8,275 nt of DNA from Actinomycetales bacterium (lineage in GTDB: Bacteria > Actinomycetota > Actinomycetes > Actinomycetales > Cellulomonadaceae), in assembly GCA_015655615.1 (NCBI GenBank), contig JAATES010000205.1, positions 1-8,275 on the forward strand, read 5' to 3'. The notes under the pieces are model-generated. The model ran no database searches, was not told the DNA's origin, and saw only the letters and a list, made by a program, of their open reading frames with translations. The stretch's first letter is position 1. Each line of letters opens with the position of its first letter. Shown piece by piece: positions 1 through 6,541 of this stretch. The position numbers and the translations under genes were made by a program.

Positions 1-419
1 CGCTCCTTGCGCTCCGCGCGGGGCACCTTGCGGTACACCAGAGGAAGCTCGACGTTGCGTTGTGCGTTCAAGGAGGCCAGTAGGTGGAACTGCTGGAACA
101 CGAAGCCGATCTCCTCGTTGCGCATTGCGGCGAGATCGACCTCATCGAGGTCGTGCACCGGATGCCCGGCAAGCTCATACGATCCCGCGGTCAGCACGTC
201 GAGACAGCCCACGATGTTCATCAGGGTGGATTTTCCGGAGCCCGACGGGCCCATGATGGCGACGTATTCGCCTCGGTCGATCCGCAGATCGACGCCACGC
301 AGCGCCTCGAATTCAATGGTCCCCGTACGGTAGGTCTTGCGACCGCCCTCCAGGTTGATCACGGCCTGGCCGCCCGGGTCCTCCGCCGCGAGAGGCGTCA
401 TCAGCTCGGCGATGCTCAT
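1..419 (-). CDS. MacB/LolD-type ABC transporter ATP-binding protein (partial, C-terminus outside window)
   Basis: This is the N-terminal 139 codons of an ABC ATPase that would energise a MacB/FtsX-type permease on the cytoplasmic face of the membrane. I translated the minus strand by hand from the ATG at 419. Walker A is GPSGSGKST at residues 57-65, and the Q-loop is FVFQQFHLL (Gln109 or Gln110). The surrounding text (ALRGVDLRIDRGEYVAIMG, MRNEEIGFVFQ) is typical of the LolD/MacB ATPase family. The signature motif, Walker B and H-loop lie beyond position 1, so catalytic completeness cannot be judged. The ATG overlaps the TGA of the adaptor gene (ATGA at 419-416). A strong Shine-Dalgarno GGAGGTG lies at 433-427 on the minus strand, 7 bases before the start, inside the adaptor gene's 3' end. 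The overlap implies translational coupling in one operon. The substrate (macrolide, peptide, lipoprotein or other) cannot be read from this part. Confidence 0.95.
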   Translation of the reverse strand, partial: MSIAELMTPLAAEDPGGQAVINLEGGRKTYRTGTIEFEALRGVDLRIDRGEYVAIMGPSGSGKSTLMNIVGCLDVLTAGSYELAGHPVHDLDEVDLAAMRNEEIGFVFQQFHLLASLNAQRNVELPLVYRKVPRAERKE

Positions 420-1723
420 CGGTTGCCACCTCCGGCAGGGGCCCCGCCGCCAAAGCCGGCACCGCCGCCACCGTTGCCACCCGGGAAGCCGCTTGGCATC
501 CCGCCGCCGCCCCTCTGACCCGCGTCATCAGCACCCGTGCCGGCCGAGGACGAGTTGCCGGCACCACCGGTGAACGGGGTGTAGCTGACCGTCTGCCCTG
601 CGGTGAGCCCCGAGGTGATCTCCGTCATCGAATCCGAGGTGTCACCGACCTCAACCGTCGTGGTGGTGAGCGTCTGGTCGTCGCCGATCACCGACACCGT
701 CGAGGCGCCGTCGGTGGTGGTCACTGCGGCCGAGGGCACCGAGAGAACATCCGCGCGGCGCTCATAGATGATCGTCACGTCCACGGAGATGCCGTCGTGC
801 AGGCCGTCCGGTGTACCGGTGACCGTGATGGTGACCGGGTAGGACACCGTGCCGGAGCTGGTGCTCGGCAGCTTGCCGACGGAGGCGACCACTCCGAAGA
901 CCGTGTCAGTGAGGTCATCGGACGTCATCTCGACCTGGTCGCCGGCTTTGACGTTGGCCACATCCGACTCACCGACCGTGGCGGCGACCGTCCACGAATC
1001 CGTGCCGGTGATCGAGAATGCGGTCGTGGTCGATGCCGCCGTCGTGGTCGCTGAGGCAGTCGATCCACCGGACATCCCCGCACCCGCACCCGATTCGCCA
1101 GAACTGCCCGAGGATGATGAGGACGAGGACGACGACCCTGACACTGCATCTCCCACCTCGATGCCCACCGCAGTCACCAGGCCCGCGACGGGAGCCTTGA
1201 GGACCGCGTCCGACATCGCGGACTTGGCCTCCTTGTATGAGGCCTTCGCCACGGCCACGGCCGCCTCCTTGGCGGAGACCTGGGCCTCGGTGGCGTCCGT
1301 CCCGCTGGAGTCGTCCGCATCCTCGGCATCTGCGAGATCAGCACGAGCGGTCGCCAGATTCGCCTTGGCGGAGAGCAACGAGGCGTTGAGCTGCAGGGTG
1401 TCGATCTTGGCCAGCACCTGGCCCTTCTTGACGGTGTCGCCCTCCTCCACCTTCACCTTGGTGACGGTTCCCGACGCTTCGAAGGACACGTCCTCGGCGA
1501 CGGTGGGGCTCAAGGTTCCGGTCGCGGTGACCGACTTCTCGAAGGTGCTCGTGGCGACCGTCGCGGTCAGGGTCCTCACGGCTCCCGCCTCGGACGCAGA
1601 CGATGAGCCGTCCGGCCACAGCAGCGCTGTCGTGACTCCGCCTGCCGCCACGACGACGACCGCTGCCGTGATGATGATCCACTTGCGGGATCCGAATCGG
1701 ATGCGCTTGATTCGTGCGCCCAT
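416..1723 (-). CDS. HlyD/MacA-like membrane-anchored efflux adaptor subunit
   Basis: A 435-residue adaptor (membrane fusion) protein, expected to sit outside the membrane and work with the downstream ATPase and an unseen permease. A basic N-terminus is followed by one membrane segment at about residues 15-35. The first lipoyl half-motif is at about 80-108 (SFEASGTVTKV...EEGDTVKKGQVL). An Ala/Asp/Lys-rich helical hairpin spans about 110-172, the second lipoyl half is at about 174-195 (LKAPVAGLVTAVGIEVGDAV), beta-barrel text covers about 240-320, and a membrane-proximal domain covers about 321-382. Two low-complexity stretches stand out: a Ser/Gly/Thr/Ala linker at about 195-235 and a Gly-rich tail from about 387 to the end (GGGGMPSGFPGG...). 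Such adaptors occur in Gram-positive actinobacteria that lack a TolC-type outer membrane. AGGGAG lies 3 bases before the ATG, a short spacing, and no in-frame upstream start is apparent. Family assignment is secure; substrate is unknown. Confidence 0.93.
   Translation of the reverse strand: MGARIKRIRFGSRKWIIITAAVVVVAAGGVTTALLWPDGSSSASEAGAVRTLTATVATSTFEKSVTATGTLSPTVAEDVSFEASGTVTKVKVEEGDTVKKGQVLAKIDTLQLNASLLSAKANLATARADLADAEDADDSSGTDATEAQVSAKEAAVAVAKASYKEAKSAMSDAVLKAPVAGLVTAVGIEVGDAVSGSSSSSSSSSGSSGESGAGAGMSGGSTASATTTAASTTTAFSITGTDSWTVAATVGESDVANVKAGDQVEMTSDDLTDTVFGVVASVGKLPSTSSGTVSYPVTITVTGTPDGLHDGISVDVTIIYERRADVLSVPSAAVTTTDGASTVSVIGDDQTLTTTTVEVGDTSDSMTEITSGLTAGQTVSYTPFTGGAGNSSSAGTGADDAGQRGGGGMPSGFPGGNGGGGAGFGGGAPAGGGNR
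427..433 (-). promoter_or_regulatory. Ribosome binding site for the ABC ATPase gene
   Basis: GGAGGTG on the minus strand, 7 bases before the ATG at 419. It lies within the Gly-rich 3' coding end of the adaptor gene and supports the chosen start and coupled translation across the ATGA overlap. Confidence 0.7.
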
Positions 1724-1838
1724 GATCTCCCTGCCGATGCTTCTCGACCCCGCGCTGGCAGCGCAGGTTGCTGAACACCCGTGACGCTAGAGAGGCAGAC
1801 TGAAGGAGTCGTTTCCGTACCCTATGCACAGCCTGTGA

Positions 1839-3404
1839 TCACGAAGGCAGTAGCAGGCCGTCCTGAATCAGACCGCGCACCGACTGGAGCAGTTCGGCGG
1901 TCACCTGGGCCGTCGAGGCATCGGTCAAGGTCCCGATCGCGGCGAGGATCTGGCCCACCTGGAGCTCACCGTCGCTGGCGCCCACCAATGCCGCCAGGCG
2001 GCTCGAGGCGTGCACTGACCGGCCGAATCCCGACCCTTGACGCAGGATCACCACGCTGGGGTCGGCCGCTCCCGGCACGTAATGGCGTTCCTCGCTGACA
2101 TCGGGCGCTGTCACCAGACGGCTGGCGAGCAGGGCGGCGTCGTCGCGCGAGGCGAGCCAGTCGCGGGCCGCGAGAGCGGCCGCCATGGTGGGCCCGAGTG
2201 GCAGGTGCAGGGGGTCTGTGCGCTCCTCGATCCGCCGCCACCGGGGTGTCCCGCCGCCACCGGACTCGGGTCGTCGCAGCAGGATCAGGCCCATGCCGAT
2301 GCCGTCCACGCCGCGCCCGGCGAAGTCCTCCAACCAGGTCCGGTAGGCGGCGGTCCAGTGGTGCGGTGCGCGCTCCGGGGTCAGGCCGCCGTCCCGCAGC
2401 CAGGTCTCGGCGTATTCGGCCGGGTCGAGCACCTCGCGCTGGACGACCCAGCCGTCCAGACCCGAGTCGTCCAGCCACCGGCCCACCCGCTCGGTCCAGT
2501 CCTGACCGCGGCGATGCTCCCAGTTCCCCAGGAACTGGGCGATCCCTCCGGGCTCCAGCACGCTGCCGACGTTGGCGATGAGGTTGCGGACGATGTCGTC
2601 CCCGGCCAGCCCGCCATCGCGGTAGTCGTAGTCCGGCAGCGCAGTGTCGGTCCGGGGGGTGATCACGAAGGGCGGGTTGGAGACCACCAGGTCGAAGTGT
2701 TCGCCGTCGACGGGTTCGAGCATGGAGCCTGCTCGCAGTTCGACCGTGTCCACCTGTGCCAGCGCGAGGTTGAACCGGGCGAAGTCGAGTGCCCGGGGCG
2801 CGATGTCCGTGGCCACCACCCGCTCACTGTGCCGGGAGGCATGCAGCGCCTGGATGCCGCAGCCGGTGCCGAGGTCCCACACGCGGCGGCGCTCGTTGCG
2901 CACCGTGATCTGCGCCAGGGTCAGCGATGCCCCGCCCGCACCCAGGACGTGGTCCGCTCGCAACGCCCTACCGGTCACGAGTTCTCCGAGGTCGCTGCTG
3001 AGCCACCAGGTCACGTCACCGCCTGCGTCGGTGGCGGCGTAGGGCCGGAGATCGACTCCGGCCCGCACCTCGTCGTCATGCGCGTTCCCGGCGGCCGCGA
3101 CCAGGCGCAACCGCTCGGCACCGGCTGCGCCCAGCACGGGCAAAGCGGCGTCCAGTTCTCGCCGGGTGACAGGGACCCCCAGCAGGAACGTCCGGATCAA
3201 TGTGGCCAGCGGCTCAGGCCGGCCGGCGGTCTCCTGGAGCGCGGGCACGGCCTGCTCGCGGTGCAGAGCGGCCGACGCGAGCGGACCCAGCAGGCCCGCG
3301 ACGCCATCAACCGAATAGTCCTGGCGGGTGAGGTCGTCGCGCAGGGCCACGAGCAACGCGTCATCCACCCGCGGGGTCGGTGGCGCGGGACGGTCGGCAG
3401 TCAT
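1839..3404 (-). CDS. Class I SAM-dependent methyltransferase (HemK/PrmC-like core, NPPF motif)
   Basis: A 521-residue cytoplasmic methyltransferase. A Rossmann-type SAM site begins with motif I VWDLGTGCGIQ (residues 175-185). The acidic residue ending beta-2 is Asp200 (VVATD). The catalytic-loop motif NPPF is at 243-246, preceded by FDLVVS, a pattern used by enzymes that methylate amide or exocyclic amine nitrogens in glutamine, adenine or guanine. The N-terminal ~150 residues form a helical domain, and the C-terminal ~130 residues resemble a winged-helix-like tail seen in an actinobacterial family. I recall these flanks being catalogued as DUF7059 and DUF7782, but could not check. The substrate is therefore unknown; PrmC, RsmC-like rRNA or DNA methylation are all compatible. 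The gene is transcribed away from pgi. About 115 bases without a clear terminator separate it from the adaptor gene. A TAGGGT box 6 bases before the ATG suggests leaderless transcription. Confidence 0.9.
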   Translation of the reverse strand: MTADRPAPPTPRVDDALLVALRDDLTRQDYSVDGVAGLLGPLASAALHREQAVPALQETAGRPEPLATLIRTFLLGVPVTRRELDAALPVLGAAGAERLRLVAAAGNAHDDEVRAGVDLRPYAATDAGGDVTWWLSSDLGELVTGRALRADHVLGAGGASLTLAQITVRNERRRVWDLGTGCGIQALHASRHSERVVATDIAPRALDFARFNLALAQVDTVELRAGSMLEPVDGEHFDLVVSNPPFVITPRTDTALPDYDYRDGGLAGDDIVRNLIANVGSVLEPGGIAQFLGNWEHRRGQDWTERVGRWLDDSGLDGWVVQREVLDPAEYAETWLRDGGLTPERAPHHWTAAYRTWLEDFAGRGVDGIGMGLILLRRPESGGGGTPRWRRIEERTDPLHLPLGPTMAAALAARDWLASRDDAALLASRLVTAPDVSEERHYVPGAADPSVVILRQGSGFGRSVHASSRLAALVGASDGELQVGQILAAIGTLTDASTAQVTAELLQSVRGLIQDGLLLPS

Positions 3405-3410
3405 GTGCCT

Positions 3411-3416
3411 ACCCTA
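3411..3416 (-). promoter_or_regulatory. Candidate -10 box giving a leaderless methyltransferase mRNA
   Basis: On the minus strand TAGGGT is followed by AGGCAC and then the ATG at 3404. TANNNT boxes placed 6-7 bases before an initiation codon are the known pattern for leaderless mRNAs in actinobacteria. No good -35 hexamer is visible, which is also common there. The same bases contain AGG triplets that could act as a weak Shine-Dalgarno, so this is only a candidate. Confidence 0.35.
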
Positions 3417-3472
3417 GCGAGGCGCACCCGTGGCAGCCGCGAGGTCCCGCCCCTGACCACTGCGGGCTCCGT

Positions 3473-3478
3473 TAGGCT
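3473..3478 (+). promoter_or_regulatory. Candidate -10 box for the pgi transcript
   Basis: TAGGCT fits TANNNT in the 179-base divergent gap between the methyltransferase and pgi. Transcription would begin near 3484 and leave a leader of about 100 bases before the GTG of pgi. No convincing -35 was found at 16-18 bases upstream, so confidence is low. Confidence 0.25.
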
Positions 3479-3583
3479 CAACCATGTGGCCCTGCGCTCG
3501 CGCTGAGCCACATCCACGACCGATCGTGACGCCCGCTGGCCGCCATCCGGCAGACGTCCGCTCCCAGGACCAGGTGACTCTCC

Positions 3584-5278
3584 GTGACCAGCATTCCCGC
3601 CGCTCCCCTCGACCCGACGACCACACCCGCCTGGTCCGCGCTCCTCGCCCACCAGGCGGCGCTGAAGCCCGACCTGCGCGCCTGGTTCGCCACCGACCCG
3701 GGGCGTGCCGAACGGCTGACACTGCAAGCGGGCGACCTCACTGTGGATCTGTCGAAGAACCTGATCACCGATGAGACCCTGTCCTTGCTGGTCGACCTAG
3801 GGCGCGCGACGGACGTTCCCGGCCGCTACGCCGCAGAGCTGTCCGGGCGGCACATCAACATCACCGAGGACCGCGCCGTCCTGCACACGGCCCTGCGTCG
3901 CCCTCACGGCGCCACACCGCCGCTGGTGGTGGACGGCCAGGATGTCGACCATGACGTGCATGAGGTGCTGGCATCCGTGTACGCCTTCGCCGACAAGGTC
4001 CGCAGTGGCGAGTGGACCGGGCTGACCGGCAAGCGCGTCGAGACCGTGGTCAACATCGGCATCGGCGGCTCCGACCTGGGTCCGGTCATGGTGTATGAGG
4101 CCCTCAAGCCCTATGTCCAGCAGGGGCTCGAGGTGCGGTTCGTCTCCAACATCGACCCCAGCGACGTCTACGAGAAGACCGCCGACCTCGACCCGGCCAC
4201 CACGCTGTTCATCGTCGCCTCGAAGACCTTCTCCACGCTGGAGACGCTGACCAACGCCCGGCTGGCCCGTACCTGGCTGTGGGACAAGCTCGCTGAGGCG
4301 GGGGTCTTGGAGGACTCCGATGAGGCCCGCACGGCTGCAGTGGCCAAGCATTTCGTGGCCGTGTCCACCGCACTCGACAAGGTCGCGGCGTTTGGCATCG
4401 ACCCCGCCAACGCCTTCGGCTTCTGGGACTGGGTGGGCGGACGCTACTCCGTGGACTCGGCCATCGGGACCTCCGTGGCGATCGCGGTGGGACCGGAGAA
4501 CTTCGCCGAGTTTTTGGGCGGCTTCCATGCCATCGACGAGCACGCCCGCACCACGCCCCTGGCGCAGAACGTTCCGCTGCTGATGGGCCTGCTCAACGTC
4601 TGGTACGTCAACTTCCTCGGCGCCCATACGCATGCGGTCCTCCCTTACGCGCAGTACCTGCACCGGTTCCCGGCCTACCTGCAGCAGCTGACCATGGAGT
4701 CCAACGGCAAGTCCGTGCGGTGGGACGGCTCGCCTGTGACCACGGACACCGGCGAGGTGTTCTGGGGTGAGCCCGGCACGAACGGGCAGCATGCGTTCTA
4801 CCAGCTCATCCACCAGGGGACCCGCCTGATCCCGGCGGACTTCATCGCCGTGGCGAACCCGGCACGCCCGCTGGTCGACGGTCATGCGGACGTCCATTCC
4901 CTGTTCCTCGCCAACTTCTTCGCGCAGTCCAAGGCGCTCGCCTTCGGAAAGACCGCCGAGGAGGTGCGTGCCGAGGGGACGCCGGAGGCGATCGTCTCGG
5001 CCCGGGTGTTCTCCGGGAACCGGCCCAGCACGTCGATCCTGGCTCCGGCGCTGACCCCATCCGTGGTCGGGCAATTGATTGCGCTGTATGAGCACATCAC
5101 CTTCGTCCAGGGCGTGGTCTGGGGCATCGACTCGTTCGACCAGTGGGGCGTGGAGCTCGGCAAGAAGCTGGCGCTGGAGATCGCTCCCGCAGTCATCGGC
5201 GACGAGGAGGCTCTCGCGGCGCAGGACCCCTCGACCCGCTCGCTCATCGCCCGCTACCGCCAGCTGCGCCACGGCTGA
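3584..5278 (+). CDS. pgi: Glucose-6-phosphate isomerase
   Basis: Interconverts glucose 6-phosphate and fructose 6-phosphate in glycolysis and gluconeogenesis, in the cytoplasm, usually as a dimer. The product has 564 residues, close to the normal bacterial length of about 550. Sugar-phosphate-binding segments IGGSDLG (160-166) and SKTFST (213-218) are present. PGI signature 1 is [10 protein letters not shown] at 281-290, and signature 2 is [14 protein letters not shown] at 514-527. The expected catalytic residues are Glu372 in TMESNGK, His403 in TNGQHAF and Lys527 in VELGK, all intact. The start is a GTG with AGGTGA ending 6 bases upstream. No full-length competing gene exists on the other strand; the long antisense frame there is a codon-bias shadow. 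The gene probably shares a transcript with the MmcQ/YjbR-like gene 30 bases downstream. The stop region carries a 12-base near-repeat that creates a second in-frame TGA. Confidence 0.98.
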   Translation: MTSIPAAPLDPTTTPAWSALLAHQAALKPDLRAWFATDPGRAERLTLQAGDLTVDLSKNLITDETLSLLVDLGRATDVPGRYAAELSGRHINITEDRAVLHTALRRPHGATPPLVVDGQDVDHDVHEVLASVYAFADKVRSGEWTGLTGKRVETVVNIGIGGSDLGPVMVYEALKPYVQQGLEVRFVSNIDPSDVYEKTADLDPATTLFIVASKTFSTLETLTNARLARTWLWDKLAEAGVLEDSDEARTAAVAKHFVAVSTALDKVAAFGIDPANAFGFWDWVGGRYSVDSAIGTSVAIAVGPENFAEFLGGFHAIDEHARTTPLAQNVPLLMGLLNVWYVNFLGAHTHAVLPYAQYLHRFPAYLQQLTMESNGKSVRWDGSPVTTDTGEVFWGEPGTNGQHAFYQLIHQGTRLIPADFIAVANPARPLVDGHADVHSLFLANFFAQSKALAFGKTAEEVRAEGTPEAIVSARVFSGNRPSTSILAPALTPSVVGQLIALYEHITFVQGVVWGIDSFDQWGVELGKKLALEIAPAVIGDEEALAAQDPSTRSLIARYRQLRHG

Positions 5279-5308
5279 GACCACGGCTGACAGCGCGCGG
5301 GACTGAAG

Positions 5309-5731
5309 GTGGCACCAGGACTGAACACGCCCCTCACACAGTGGTGTCGTGGTCTGTGCCTGGACTTGCCCGATTCCACCGCCGATCAGCCCTTCGGGCC
5401 TGACTCCTGGGCTTTCCGGGTCCGCGGCCGGGTCTTCGCACTGTTGACGGTGGTCCCGCAGCTCAGCCCGCATCCGCTGGTCAATCTCAAGGCGACTCCG
5501 GGCGAGGTCCCCCTGCTGATCCGTGACCACGACCTGGTGCTGCCCGGCTGGCATATGAACAAGAAGCACTGGATCAGCGTGGTATTGGCTCCCGAGCTCG
5601 ACCGTGCTCTGGCGGCCGACCTGATCGAGGAGTCCTACGATCATGTGGTCGTCAAGCTTCCCCGGCACCCGACGAAGCGGTCAAGGATGGCGCAGATTCC
5701 CGGTGCTACACCCGCGAGCTTCAGCAGGTAG
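5309..5731 (+). CDS. MmcQ/YjbR family protein with a foreign C-terminal tail
   Basis: A 140-residue protein whose residues 10-118 read as an MmcQ/YjbR-family domain (a CyaY-like fold with putative DNA binding; cellular role not settled). Recognisable text includes the N-terminal CLDLPDSTADQPFG, FRVRGRVFALL (37-46), the hallmark LPGWHMNKKHWISV (78-91) and the closing helix DLIEESYDHVVVKLPR (104-119). Family members normally end within a few residues of this helix. Here the frame continues for about 20 residues (121-140) through DNA identical to an internal piece of the lipoprotein gene at 7375-7421, read in a different frame. The native 3' end has thus been replaced by recombination at about 5668. 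Since the whole recognisable domain is upstream of the junction, the protein may still work. The GTG start has only a weak GGGA Shine-Dalgarno 6 bases upstream. The 30-base spacing from pgi suggests co-transcription. Confidence 0.8.
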   Translation: MAPGLNTPLTQWCRGLCLDLPDSTADQPFGPDSWAFRVRGRVFALLTVVPQLSPHPLVNLKATPGEVPLLIRDHDLVLPGWHMNKKHWISVVLAPELDRALAADLIEESYDHVVVKLPRHPTKRSRMAQIPGATPASFSR

Positions 5732-5769
5732 ACCCAGGTGGACATGCGGTGGCAACTGAACCGTCAAGC
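5668..5769 (+). pseudogene. Internal fragment of a third lipoprotein gene copy
   Basis: Bases 5668-5714 match 7375-7421 without a mismatch (47 of 47). The match continues with six mismatches in total to 5733 (7440), then has a 10-base insertion, and resumes at 5748-5769 against 7445-7466 with two mismatches. In the lipoprotein frame the fragment encodes PDEAVKDGADSRCYTREL followed by QQVD, equivalent to residues 121-142 of the intact paralogue, before the insertion shifts the frame. It is closer to the copy at 7015 than to the copy at 7732, which differs at two positions inside the 47-base block. Neither the 5' part nor the 3' part of a lipoprotein gene is present here. The fragment supplies the last codons of the MmcQ/YjbR-like gene in another frame. 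Confidence 0.85.
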
Positions 5770-5806
5770 CACAGTCCCGCCCGACCTGTCGTCAGAATCT
5801 AGCACT

Positions 5807-5837
5807 CCGGGATTCCTCCCTGATCAGACTTTCCCGG
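5807..5837. terminator. Weak inverted repeat between convergent genes, possible bidirectional terminator
   Basis: Arms CCGGGA (5807-5812) and TCCCGG (5832-5837) enclose a 19-base loop, followed on the plus strand by a short A/T-rich stretch CAAAATTTCTT. It lies between the 3' ends of the MmcQ/YjbR-like gene and the decayed minus-strand gene. The stem is short and the loop long, so this may be chance. Confidence 0.2.
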
Positions 5838-5839
5838 TC

Positions 5840-6203
5840 TCAAAATTTCTTGCTGCGGTCCACCACGCCCGTCAGCGCCCGCGCGCTGGTGGCCACGTTG
5901 ACTGTGGTGAGGTATTCCCCGTTGGCCGCGTAGACGATCCCCGCGGAGTCGGTGATGAGGTGCTGCCCGTGGAGAACGGGTCGTAGACAATGGCCGGTGG
6001 CCGGTGGCGACGGGCACGACGCCGGAGGCTACCCGGACGCAGGCGAATCCCGTGGCGGAGACGTACGCCAGCGCGGGGACGTCCTGGACCGGGATCTGGA
6101 TGGCGGTGCCGAGGAGTGCGCCGTTCGCGGCCGAGTACCGAGTGAGCGTTCCGTTGGCGCCGTCATGTGGGGTGATCTCTTTCGGATTCGACAGCTGGGT
6201 CAT
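5840..6203 (-). pseudogene. Decayed minus-strand gene with at least two frameshifts, function unknown
   Basis: Reading the minus strand from the ATG at 6203, a plausible protein runs for about 70 codons (residues such as ANGTLTRYSAANGALLGTAI and VPALAYVSATGFACVRV) and ends near 5992 in ATGHRP. Sense then moves to a second frame (IVYDPFS, about 5991-5971). It moves again to a third frame, HLITDSAGIVYAANGEYLTT followed by VNVATSARALTGVVDRSKKF, with a TGA at 5842-5840. The uninterrupted frame beyond 5992 turns Arg/His-rich (PHHRLRGDRLRGQRG), a sign of out-of-frame high-GC DNA. The text, with YSAANG and VYAANG units, faintly recalls beta-propeller or other secreted repeat proteins, but I do not recognise the family. 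No clear Shine-Dalgarno precedes the ATG; an upstream fragment ends at it with a TGATG overlap. Confidence 0.5.
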
Positions 6204-6307
6204 CAGGACGTGACGGTGAACGGGATCGCTCCCGTGAACCTGACGAATCCTCGCACCGTGGCCTGGTCAGGTTTGCAGTACGTCACATAGAGCCCCTGGG
6301 TCGCGCC
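6203..6307 (-). pseudogene. Possible 3' fragment of a secreted or surface protein gene
   Basis: On the minus strand a short open stretch reads PGATQGLYVTYCKPDQATVR followed by GFVRFTGAIPFTVTS, and stops at TGA 6205-6203, overlapping the next ATG as TGATG. The LYVTYC text resembles segments in actinobacterial Ig-like or HtaA-like secreted domains, an impression only. A stop closes the frame just upstream, but the neighbouring frame continues backward as ARVTSLTG, which would join sensibly after a frameshift. It is either the tail of a decayed gene or chance. It is too short to assign. Confidence 0.25.
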
Positions 6308-6429
6308 CGGTCAGTGAGGTCACCCGCGCATCTGTGCCAGCCGGCTCGGCGAGCATCGATCACTGCGCGGACTGGACCTAAGCGTTCGCGGACGCCATTC
6401 CGGACATTTGGGACCCACAACCCCAACTC
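6308..6429. other. Gene-free stretch before the secreted-protein promoter
   Basis: I find no gene, RNA or clear repeat here on either strand. A minus-strand frame passes through it and continues under the secreted-protein gene, but it has no family resemblance and starts inside that gene. The stretch is best seen as debris between the decayed minus-strand gene and the promoter at 6430. Confidence 0.4.
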
Positions 6430-6458
6430 TTGCAAATCTGGCCTGTAACCTCTAGCAT
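6430..6458 (+). promoter_or_regulatory. Sigma-70-like promoter of the small secreted-protein gene
   Basis: TTGCAA at 6430-6435 (4 of 6 to TTGACA) is separated by exactly 17 bases from TAGCAT at 6453-6458 (fits TANNNT, 4 of 6 to TATAAT). Transcription would start near 6465, giving a leader of about 77 bases that carries a hairpin and a strong Shine-Dalgarno. This is the best promoter in the window. Confidence 0.5.
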
Positions 6459-6498
6459 CAAAGTGCGCCGGGGGGCAGTGCGATCGCTTCCTCGGAGA

Positions 6499-6518
6499 AC
6501 GACCCAACGACGGGTCGT
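6499..6518 (+). promoter_or_regulatory. Leader hairpin upstream of the secreted-protein RBS
   Basis: ACGACCC (6499-6505) pairs perfectly with GGGTCGT (6512-6518) around the 6-base loop AACGAC. It ends 9 bases before the purine-rich GGAAGGAAG ribosome site (6528-6536, with AAGGA 7 bases before the ATG). It could stabilise the mRNA 5' end or influence initiation. No U-tract follows, so it is not a typical terminator. Confidence 0.35.
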
Positions 6519-6541
6519 CACCACGATGGAAGGAAGCGTCC

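Noticed and set aside
849..1784. A 311-codon open frame on the plus strand opposite the adaptor gene.
   Set aside because: Low-complexity Ala/Ser/Thr/Pro translation that mirrors the adaptor's codon bias; the adaptor on the minus strand has a membrane segment, lipoyl motifs and an operon partner.
1819..1842. An inverted repeat CACAGCCTGTG (1827-1837) with a nearby TAGGGT on the minus strand, considered as an operator and promoter for the efflux operon.
   Set aside because: The stem is only 5 bases with a single central base, no -35 stands at the right distance, and no regulator gene is adjacent. It may be real but is not supportable from this sequence.
2037..3506. A 489-codon open frame on the plus strand opposite the methyltransferase gene.
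   Set aside because: Antisense shadow of a gene with clear SAM-binding and NPPF motifs; its own translation shows no family features.
3484..3774. A 96-codon plus-strand frame starting just after a TANNNT box and overlapping the start of pgi.
   Set aside because: Arg/Pro/His-rich out-of-frame translation that overlaps about 190 bases of pgi; the box is better explained as the pgi promoter.
3797..5668. A 623-codon open frame on the minus strand opposite pgi and the MmcQ/YjbR-like gene.
   Set aside because: It is fully antisense to pgi, whose active-site motifs are intact, and its translation is Val/Arg/Gly/His-rich without any domain. Long antisense frames are expected in GC-rich coding DNA. 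Its start at the 5668 junction is coincidence.
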